A stretch of DNA of 22,093 nucleotides from Methanobrevibacter sp. (GTDB taxonomy: Archaea > Methanobacteriota > Methanobacteria > Methanobacteriales > Methanobacteriaceae): the NCBI GenBank assembly GCA_016838945.1, contig JADLKP010000011.1, forward strand, positions 1-22,093, given 5' to 3'. The position numbers were made by a program, and so were the translations under genes. Below are positions 15,372-22,093 of this stretch, in pieces (position 1 is the stretch's first letter; each line of letters begins with the position of its first letter). The notes beneath the pieces were generated by a model. That model saw only the letters and a list, made by a program, of their open reading frames with translations. It ran no database searches and was not told the DNA's origin.

Positions 15372-16556
15372 ATGTCATTAACCTCTGAACAACAAAAAAT
15401 CGCAGATGAGATGTGTGAAGATTTAAAACCTATAACTTTCATACAGGGGAAAGCAGGCACTGGAAAATCTTATCTTATAAAAGAACTTGTAGATATATTG
15501 GGAATAGATGAGATCTTGTGCCCGACCAATTTAGCAAAACAGGTATATGAAAAAGATTATAATGTTAGTGCAAGAACAATTCATTCTTTCTTCTTTAGAG
15601 AGTTTGATGATATTGATGAAGGTTTCCAGAATCCTAATGAATATGATTGCGTTAGAGATGAATATTTCATAAGTGAAATCCAATCAAAAGATGTGATAGT
15701 TATTGATGAGGTTTCCATGGTTCGCTCAGACTTATTGGAAATGATACATAAGATCCTTTCCACTGCAATGGGGAACGATTTGCCTTTCGGTGGTATTAAG
15801 ATAATATTGGTTGGAGATTTGTTCCAATTGCCTCCTGTTGTTGAATCTGATGAAACTTTGAAATATTTAAAAAACGAGTATGGTGGAGTTTACTTTTTTG
15901 ATAGCCATGTAATCCAGGAAAATCTTTCCAAAATCAAATTTTATGAATTGAATGAATCAGTAAGGCATAAGGATGATTCTGATTGGGTAAAAATGTTAGA
16001 CATGTTGCGTGAACCTCCTAAGATTAAAAAAATCATACCGATGCTAAAGGAAATAAATAGTCGTGTTGTTCCTCCTGAAGAAATTCCTGAACATATCCTC
16101 GCAATAACTCCATCTCATGCTGAAGCCAATAAGATAAATAAAAGGGAATTGGATAAAATCCAAGGGGGGGCATTCACTTCAAAAGCTAATTTTAAAATTA
16201 AGGAATTAGCTCGAGATGAATATTTGGAATTTGAATATGGTGATGAACTTACACATGTAGACACAAGCAAGTATTATCCTATTGAAGTCCCTTCCAGATT
16301 CGATCCTTTTTTAACATATAAGATAGGTGCAAGGGTCATGTTTACTGGTTCTGTAATAGGTGGAGCTAAAAATGGAGATTTCGGAACCATAATCGATAAA
16401 AGAGTGGATGTTGATCCACGTTGGGGAGAAAAGGTAAGGATTTTGGTTAGATTAGATAAGAATGACCGTATAGTTTATGTAAGTCTTAGGGATTTCAGTG
16501 CAACAGATTATAAATATGAAATGGTTTATGAATTGGCTCCAGTTTTGAATTATTGA
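15372..16556 (+). CDS. Pif1/RecD-like SF1B DNA helicase, C-terminally short
   Basis: A 394-residue P-loop protein. The N-terminal motifs are intact: LTSEQQKIADEM (Q-like), GKAGTGKS (26-33, Walker A), ARTIHSFF (Ia), VIVIDEVSM (Walker B, 109-116), LVGDLFQLPPV (motif III, 147-156), and NESVRHKDD (motif IV region). Relatives usually end with a TIHKSQG motif V and a YVALSR motif VI; here the protein stops after YELAPVLNY, and no continuation is seen in other frames past 16556. The ATPase core is therefore present, but translocation may be impaired or completed by a partner. A G7 run at 16164-16170 (codons for QGGA) is striking in this A+T-rich gene. GAAGG lies about 8 nt before the ATG. Probably co-transcribed with the HEPN gene, suggesting a two-gene defence or repair unit. 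Confidence 0.82.
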   Translation: MSLTSEQQKIADEMCEDLKPITFIQGKAGTGKSYLIKELVDILGIDEILCPTNLAKQVYEKDYNVSARTIHSFFFREFDDIDEGFQNPNEYDCVRDEYFISEIQSKDVIVIDEVSMVRSDLLEMIHKILSTAMGNDLPFGGIKIILVGDLFQLPPVVESDETLKYLKNEYGGVYFFDSHVIQENLSKIKFYELNESVRHKDDSDWVKMLDMLREPPKIKKIIPMLKEINSRVVPPEEIPEHILAITPSHAEANKINKRELDKIQGGAFTSKANFKIKELARDEYLEFEYGDELTHVDTSKYYPIEVPSRFDPFLTYKIGARVMFTGSVIGGAKNGDFGTIIDKRVDVDPRWGEKVRILVRLDKNDRIVYVSLRDFSATDYKYEMVYELAPVLNY

Positions 16557-16820
16557 TATTGTAAAGTGACATGGTTAAATATTTGTTTTAATTAGTTAAA
16601 ATACTTTCTTTAAATATTTTCAAAGTCTTAAATTTAAATTATTTTGTGAGTTTGAAATATTTTTATGGATAATTGTTGTATGGCTGTTTTGAGTGAAAAA
16701 CTTGTGATATAATTAGTGTTCCTAAAGATATATTTAAATATATTAAATATTCTTCAATATTATAAATATAATTAAAATAAATTATGCAATTTTAACGTTT
16801 TTCATTGAATTATTAATTTT
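16557..16820. other. Convergent intergenic region, nothing recognised
   Basis: A+T-rich sequence between the rightward helicase gene and the leftward membrane-protein gene. It has only short T and A runs and no clear hairpin or repeat. Confidence 0.4.
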
Positions 16821-17432
16821 TTAAAATTCTTCTCCTATTTCCTTTCTTAAACTTTCATATATTTTAGATAGAATTTTAATTATCTCAAAATTATCATTAT
16901 GATTTGGAAATGGGGAATCCCATTCAATAAAATATTTTATATCTGAATGGTCATGAAAAAAATTTATGAACTCTCTTATTAACTCTTGAACCTCCTTGGA
17001 ATAATAGAAAAAATTATATGAGAATCTAATGGAATATAAAAAATTATAAATATCTAAAATAAAGAATTCAACATTTTCCATTTTTTCATAATAAATATTT
17101 TTGTCATGGAAATTTATATAATCTTCATCTAGACATTCTTTATAATTCTCTAATACTTTAATTAGTTCTAAAGCGACGGTCTGTCTTTTTTCAAATAATA
17201 ACTGTTCTTGTAATAGTTTTTTTGAATTATTTATTTGTTCGTGGGTTCTTTCATCACTTTTATAGACTAAATAAAGAGAAGTTAGTAATGCTAAAAATAC
17301 AGAAAATAGAGATATGGAATTAGCTATTCCATATCCTTCTAATTTGAAGATATAACTTAAATAAATATTTATTATTGGTATGATAATTGCCACTATTAAA
17401 ATAGATAATGTTATTTTATTCCAAAATTGCAT
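16821..17432 (-). CDS. Two-helix membrane protein with long cytosolic helical domain
   Basis: A 203-residue protein of no recognised family. Two membrane helices lie at about 8-30 and 38-57, separated by a short loop (FKLEGYG). A charged amphipathic helix (58-95) follows and then a helical, aromatic-rich domain (residues 100-203). No catalytic motif is evident. The architecture (two N-terminal helices plus a cytosolic tail) resembles membrane effectors of defence systems only in outline. It lies 100 bp downstream of the type III restriction genes on the same strand, so read-through co-transcription is possible. No ribosome binding site precedes the ATG (AATATTATT), and base composition is more A+T rich than in res. 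A separate, weakly translated gene is the alternative. Confidence 0.7.
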   Translation of the reverse strand: MQFWNKITLSILIVAIIIPIINIYLSYIFKLEGYGIANSISLFSVFLALLTSLYLVYKSDERTHEQINNSKKLLQEQLLFEKRQTVALELIKVLENYKECLDEDYINFHDKNIYYEKMENVEFFILDIYNFLYSIRFSYNFFYYSKEVQELIREFINFFHDHSDIKYFIEWDSPFPNHNDNFEIIKILSKIYESLRKEIGEEF

Positions 17433-17532
17433 AATAATATTTAATATTTTAGTTTATTTAATTTTTACTTTTTAGAAAACTTTTCTAAAAGAAAGGAATA
17501 TGATTATAAAATTTTTCCAATTTTCTACTATT

Positions 17533-19851
17533 CTATAATTTTTCAAGAATCTCAATGAATGGATGCCAAAGGGAACTATCTTCATCCATATCCACATATT
17601 TTTCTTCATTATAGTAATAGAATACTCCACCCTTTTCAACAACGATTCCTCCGACGACTACTGGTAAATCTTCACGGTCACTATTGGTATCAGATATGAA
17701 TTTCCAAAGGGCTTCAGCTTTTACAGCTGTGTCCTCAACATTATGGCCTATTGGCTTTGTGTCAAAGATGCCTACATTTCCATTTTTGAATTTCACTAGA
17801 AAATCTGGTTGAAATGTATTCAAGCCGTTATTATATGAAATACCAAAATTAATTTTCATCTGTTCAGATCCATTCTCCCAGAACCATTCAACATAATCCC
17901 TATTGTTTAGATATGTTAAGAATCTCTTCTCAAGCTCGTTTACAGCACCTGTTTCCTTATTTGTTATTAAGACTCTAAGAGGTTGATAAAGAGATTTATC
18001 AAGATCAAGAACCTTATGAGTATCCATACTGTACCCACGTTTATCTTCAATTTTGAAATCATAAGTCATTCCTTTTAGGCCTGCTTCTTCCTGAAGCATT
18101 GTTCTGAAGTTAAAAGTTGCCCTATTAATTATCACTGCAAAAATTTCATGATTTTGCACCATTAACTTATGTGTGGCCGTAATCTTTGTACCTCTGCTAA
18201 ATGCATTATAGAACTTGCCAAACACATCTACAACAGCAGTATTAATAGGTGACTTTGATCGGACATATGCAAGATGGTTTAGATTTGCTTTAATAATCTC
18301 ATAGTATCTCGCTTGAATATCATTTTCGGACATCCGAACTGTTGCTGTTTCTCCAGATATTGATTGTGTGTTGTCAACATCTCTTGTACTAATTACAGTT
18401 TCAGTAATCAATGAATCCTCAGTTTGAATATTTAAATTCATTCCTTTTTTCTCTAATTTTTCAGCATTTACTTCCCAGGAGATATACTTGTCTTCCTCTT
18501 TCAAATCAAAATATTCCATAAACTCCTTTTCAAAATATTCATTGAATCTGGAATCGGCAGAGTTGTAGTCTCCTTCCCTGGAACGGTAAAATGAATCCAA
18601 CAATGTTTGCTCCCAAACGGATTGTTTTGTATATGGTTCTCTCATATAAGAAAATTCTGTTTTGATTCTATTAGGATTATATGAGTCTTGGGTAGTTTCA
18701 AAAGATGCGATATTTGTAAAAATATATGCGTTATCGAGTAGAGAATTCTCATATTTTTTTGCTTCTGCAGTTCTCAGTATTCTGCCAATTGTCTGGATTT
18801 CAAATGTTTCAGAATGACCTTCTCTGAACTTAACAAGGATATGTGCACGAGGGCAATCCCATCCGGTAGCTACAGCAGTCTTGAAAATCAAATAGCTAGT
18901 TTCATCATCATTGCGTTTAATGGCATTTTTATCAAAAGTACCTCTAGTGTCATACCAGAGCTTGAGCTGTCCATTTTCTTCGGTTATTCCCTTTTCACGA
19001 AGAAAATCTTTAACAACTAGCATTTTTGCTTCTCCTGCATCTGTATTAGGAATTTGCACTAAAACGAGAGGATTAACATTGGCCCCAACTTCTTGGTATG
19101 CGGATATAAGTTCTTGCCTTTTTTCTTCTGTTTTTTCAAGTACTAATTGTTCAGAATCTCTTTCTGCAAGAGTCCTATCTTCCTCTGATATACTTTCATT
19201 GACAATTATGTCTTCTTTAATCATTCCTTCGTTTATAACACATTGCGGATTAACATCAACATCAGGATCAGAAGACGGTGTAGCGGACATTTCGATAGTC
19301 ATGTCTGGCTGAATAATCTGATCTCGGAACTCTGCAATTCTAGTATTAGATCCTGCTCCAATGTGTGATTCATCAACTATCAATATAATTTTTGTACCAT
19401 TATATTTAGTCTGATTAATGACATCGAGAAAATTATGTCCTTCACTATCTTTCATTAAATTGTTTTTCCATTGCCCAGTTCCTCTATCCTTTGCGATGAG
19501 TTTCTCCCAGTTAACGAAAACAACTTCATGATTTCTTATAAAACTTCTGCTTCCGAAAAAATCTTCTTCAAGTAGAGTGCATGTAGGATGTCCTTGAACA
19601 TATGATTTAACACTAGAATATGATTGTTTTTGCAATTCTCCCTTACCTATGGACGCCCATATAAAACAGAAATTATCAGTCTCTCGTTCAGCCACTTCCT
19701 CTTCAATCACTGAAGAAATCATTAGTGTCTTTCCACTTCCAGTTGGAGATTTGAAAACTATTATTTTATTTTCTTTATTAAAGTTGAAATCGAAGTATTC
19801 CTTGATTTTATCTACAGCATCACGTTGATATGCTTTAAGATTGTATAACAT
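17533..19851 (-). CDS. res: Type III restriction endonuclease Res subunit
   Basis: A 772-residue SF2 helicase-nuclease that cuts DNA together with Mod after ATP-driven movement from unmethylated sites. Visible motifs: SPTGSGKT (35-42), VDESH (159-163), MSATPS (188-193), AVATGWDCPRA (326-336) and QTIGRILR (353-360). The C-terminal nuclease carries PDF (682-684) and FDTKP (696-700), which fits a PD-(D/E)xK active site with D683, D697 and K699; E639 or E641 may add a ligand. The length is shorter than the EcoP1I/EcoP15I type (about 970) but common among related Res proteins. The start ATG overlaps the mod stop by one base (TAATG), and AGAGGTGA lies just before it inside mod, so translation is coupled. 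All key residues are present, so the enzyme appears intact. Confidence 0.93.
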   Translation of the reverse strand: MLYNLKAYQRDAVDKIKEYFDFNFNKENKIIVFKSPTGSGKTLMISSVIEEEVAERETDNFCFIWASIGKGELQKQSYSSVKSYVQGHPTCTLLEEDFFGSRSFIRNHEVVFVNWEKLIAKDRGTGQWKNNLMKDSEGHNFLDVINQTKYNGTKIILIVDESHIGAGSNTRIAEFRDQIIQPDMTIEMSATPSSDPDVDVNPQCVINEGMIKEDIIVNESISEEDRTLAERDSEQLVLEKTEEKRQELISAYQEVGANVNPLVLVQIPNTDAGEAKMLVVKDFLREKGITEENGQLKLWYDTRGTFDKNAIKRNDDETSYLIFKTAVATGWDCPRAHILVKFREGHSETFEIQTIGRILRTAEAKKYENSLLDNAYIFTNIASFETTQDSYNPNRIKTEFSYMREPYTKQSVWEQTLLDSFYRSREGDYNSADSRFNEYFEKEFMEYFDLKEEDKYISWEVNAEKLEKKGMNLNIQTEDSLITETVISTRDVDNTQSISGETATVRMSENDIQARYYEIIKANLNHLAYVRSKSPINTAVVDVFGKFYNAFSRGTKITATHKLMVQNHEIFAVIINRATFNFRTMLQEEAGLKGMTYDFKIEDKRGYSMDTHKVLDLDKSLYQPLRVLITNKETGAVNELEKRFLTYLNNRDYVEWFWENGSEQMKINFGISYNNGLNTFQPDFLVKFKNGNVGIFDTKPIGHNVEDTAVKAEALWKFISDTNSDREDLPVVVGGIVVEKGGVFYYYNEEKYVDMDEDSSLWHPFIEILEKL

Positions 19852-21716
19852 TATTGTTCACCTCTTTTTATATCTTCCACTATCTCCTTGTAGATTTCAT
19901 AAATTTTATTTGGAATTTGTCTAGTTGTTATATTATCAATGTTCTCGAACAATTTATCATCAACGACATTATCAGTTGAAAACATATAAACGATTCTTTC
20001 GCCATCAACACTGTCAATCAATTCGATGAACTCTGAAAATGGTTCTGCACTGTAATAATCTGAATAAATAAAAGTGTGTTTATCTCCAGAAAGTGTTTCG
20101 TAATGAGAATAATAATCAGTTCTTTCTTTTTCAACATATGTTTCTTCAATGATACATAATAATTCATCAACTTTTTCAACCAGACAATACTTTGCCTGAT
20201 CAGTGTTTTTGGAGTCTTTTATAAAATCTGTTTTATAGTACATCAGATTTGCAGATATGCTTTCATCATATTCAGAGCCATCTTGACATTTTCCAGTAAT
20301 GATTGTATGTATACGAGGATATGTGACATCAGTACAAATGTCATTTTCATTATTTGTACAGAGTATGAATTTTCTATGCCCATTATCTATTTTATTAAGT
20401 TCAAGAACTGCATGACCTGTTGTTCCAGAGCCAGCAAAAAAATCCAATATGATTTTAGGATTTGGATGAATGTTGCTTAAAACATATATTGCTTCGCTAA
20501 CAGGTTTCGGGTACTCAAATTCTATGTTCATATCTTCTAACATGTTATCTGCACTGTCAGCATTTTCATAAATTGAAGGAGTGTTTTCAAACATGTTTTC
20601 TTCAAGTAAATACTTACGTTCTGGTTGTTTGTTTTCATCTTTACCAAATAGTATTCTTCCACTTTCAAGAAGAGCCTTCATTGTACTGGGTGGGTTTCTC
20701 CATCCTCTTGCAGGAACAGGGCAAGGTTTTCGTGTATCAGGATGTATTAATGGTATGAAATAATCATCAGGGGCTCTTCTCTTGTTAGGCCATGCCATAG
20801 AAACTCCACGATATACCTTTCCTTCTTTATCAATAAATTTATATGCTTTCTCACCACTTGAAAACTTTTGGTTCTTCAACCAATTTTGAAATTCTTTATT
20901 TACTAAATTTAGATCATATGTAACATAGAAATCTTTCTTTATTTCATTAGAATAATTGAATGGCTTTATCGCAGAAGCAACATCTTCTGGAATTAATCTT
21001 TTTCCTATTTTATTATACAGAGTATTAGCTTTTCGCAGCATTTTTTCTGCATTTGGTTTCATTCTTATGCAAGTATTATCATTCTCAAGAAATGCAGTTT
21101 TATTTTTCGCATAACATAATATGGACTCGTGCTGACTAGATACTCCTTGAGCATCACCTTTTGGATTCATTTTGTTCCAAATGATAGTGCCTAAACGATT
21201 CTCTTCACCAAATATCTGTGCAAGTAGCAATTGTAGTTGTGCATCTTCATGTTCATCAATATTGACTATAATTACACCATCATTCGATAATAATTTTCTT
21301 GCAAGTTCTAATCGAATAGACATAAAAGATAACCATTTTGAATGGCGGTATCCATCTTCTTTTTCCACAAAATTATCATTGTATTTAAAATCATCATCGC
21401 CTCTATTATATGGAGGATCTATATAAATTACATCAACAAATCCTTCGTTTCCACACATCATATTCAATGCAGTAAGAGCATGAAAGTTGTCTCCTTCAAT
21501 TAGAATATGTGTATCAGCATGCTCATCAGATAGCATACATAAATCTTCTTGGCGCTGTAAAACAGGGATATTGGTTTTGCAATCTGAAACCACATCTTCT
21601 TGTTCTATGCTTTTGTCCCAATATAATCCGTACTTATTAATTTTGAGTTGTTTTTCAAGTTCATGTATATGATAAATCAATTGATCTTTTGAATAGTTTT
21701 TATAGTCTCTTGCCAT
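19851..21716 (-). CDS. mod: Type III DNA methyltransferase Mod subunit (N6-adenine, beta class)
   Basis: A 621-residue methyltransferase that recognises the target site and methylates adenine on one strand; it also gives the Res subunit its specificity. Motif IV DPPYN (100-104) precedes the SAM-binding motif I, DFFAGSGTTG (425-434), the order of the beta class. The region between them (about 190-400), with WPNKRRAPDDYF and GWRNPPSTM, probably holds the target recognition domain. The N-terminal 30 residues form a charged helix (KDQLIYHIHELEKQL). Typical Mod length is 600-650, so it is complete. GGGGGAA lies about 7 nt before the ATG at 21716. It is first in a leftward operon with res (1-nt overlap) and perhaps the small membrane protein. 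No repeat tract suggesting phase variation was noticed. Confidence 0.93.
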   Translation of the reverse strand: MARDYKNYSKDQLIYHIHELEKQLKINKYGLYWDKSIEQEDVVSDCKTNIPVLQRQEDLCMLSDEHADTHILIEGDNFHALTALNMMCGNEGFVDVIYIDPPYNRGDDDFKYNDNFVEKEDGYRHSKWLSFMSIRLELARKLLSNDGVIIVNIDEHEDAQLQLLLAQIFGEENRLGTIIWNKMNPKGDAQGVSSQHESILCYAKNKTAFLENDNTCIRMKPNAEKMLRKANTLYNKIGKRLIPEDVASAIKPFNYSNEIKKDFYVTYDLNLVNKEFQNWLKNQKFSSGEKAYKFIDKEGKVYRGVSMAWPNKRRAPDDYFIPLIHPDTRKPCPVPARGWRNPPSTMKALLESGRILFGKDENKQPERKYLLEENMFENTPSIYENADSADNMLEDMNIEFEYPKPVSEAIYVLSNIHPNPKIILDFFAGSGTTGHAVLELNKIDNGHRKFILCTNNENDICTDVTYPRIHTIITGKCQDGSEYDESISANLMYYKTDFIKDSKNTDQAKYCLVEKVDELLCIIEETYVEKERTDYYSHYETLSGDKHTFIYSDYYSAEPFSEFIELIDSVDGERIVYMFSTDNVVDDKLFENIDNITTRQIPNKIYEIYKEIVEDIKRGEQ

Positions 21717-22093
21717 TCAGGATTCCCCCAATGAGAATATTTTATTTATATTATTTATTTTTTTAATATTTTAAGTAGTTTCCTCATTGATTCGGTTTAT
21801 TATAGTTCATTTTTGTTAAGGTCTGTTAATATAACTTAATTCAAATTTTATAATAAATACTTGAAGTAAATAAAATTTTTTTTAAAACCATAAAATATAA
21901 TAACTGGTTTTTCTATTTTTCTATTATATTAGTGGTAGAGAACAAGGAAAATTCTGTAAATGTACTCTATCAAAAAAATGGAAGATTATTAATTCTATGA
22001 TTTTTATATTTTTTTTAATTCTTTTTCATAAGATTTTGTTTAATTTTGATTAAATTACTTATCTTTCTCTTAATATGTTTTTTTAAATTATTA
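21717..22093. other. A+T-rich region upstream of the mod-res operon
   Basis: No gene is visible. A short stem GGTAGAG/CTCTATC (21934-21940, 21965-21971, one G-U) encloses a 24-nt loop and is followed by A7; its role is unknown. The promoter of mod should lie in the first 150 bases, but several A/T boxes compete and none stands out. Confidence 0.4.

Noticed and set aside
18911..19312. 133-codon rightward frame opposite res
   Set aside because: Ser-rich antisense shadow of the well-supported res gene, with no ribosome binding site.
21934..21971. TAGTGGTAGAG resembles the D-arm of a tRNA
   Set aside because: No acceptor stem, anticodon stem or GTTCGAAT T-loop can be found around it.

Overview
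The window looks like chromosomal DNA of a rumen or gut methanogen of the Methanobacteriales, most likely Methanobrevibacter. This is inference, from very A+T-rich and long intergenic gaps, archaeal GGTGAT-type ribosome binding sites, TATA-like boxes, PAS-only cytosolic sensors, a cell-surface flippase, an archaeal-type ATPase and small Ig-like surface proteins. No rRNA, tRNA, CRISPR array or insertion sequence was found.

Layout. (1) Bases 478-4643 hold two overlapping genes for soluble PAS proteins. They are paralogues of each other and end in kinase-like modules whose key residues have decayed. (2) A polysaccharide flippase gene (4699-6252) follows. Its last codons begin a T-rich/G-rich tandem repeat array (6244-6466). 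(3) Bases 6537-10986 hold a duplicated set of three unrecognised genes in mirrored order: zinc-ribbon protein, small two-helix membrane protein, membrane-anchored Ig-like protein, then Ig-like, membrane, zinc-ribbon. The two membrane-protein genes share upstream sequence with a TATA-like box and a GAACAT element at matching distances. Two of these genes also have a tandem duplication starting at their stop codon. (4) Bases 11446-12596 are a decayed archaeal AAA ATPase gene with no start codon, three frameshifts and one nonsense codon. (5) Bases 12748-16556 hold a divergent pair of transcription units. Leftward is a fusion of a helical barrel-like domain with two gamma-glutamylcyclotransferase (GGCT)-like domains. 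Rightward is a two-gene unit: a protein with an apparent GGCT-like N-terminus and a C-terminal HEPN-type Rx4H motif, then a Pif1/RecD-like SF1B helicase that lacks the usual C-terminal motifs and carries a G7 tract. (6) Bases 16821-21716 are a leftward type III restriction-modification operon (mod, res with a 1-nt overlap), then a small two-helix membrane protein gene.

The right half (11.4-21.7 kb) has the character of an accessory or defence island: a ruined ATPase, a HEPN plus helicase pair, and a restriction system with a membrane protein at its end. The best candidates for undescribed biology are the GGCT/HEPN/helicase module and the mirrored zinc-ribbon/membrane/Ig-like set. Neither is given a function here beyond what the motifs allow.
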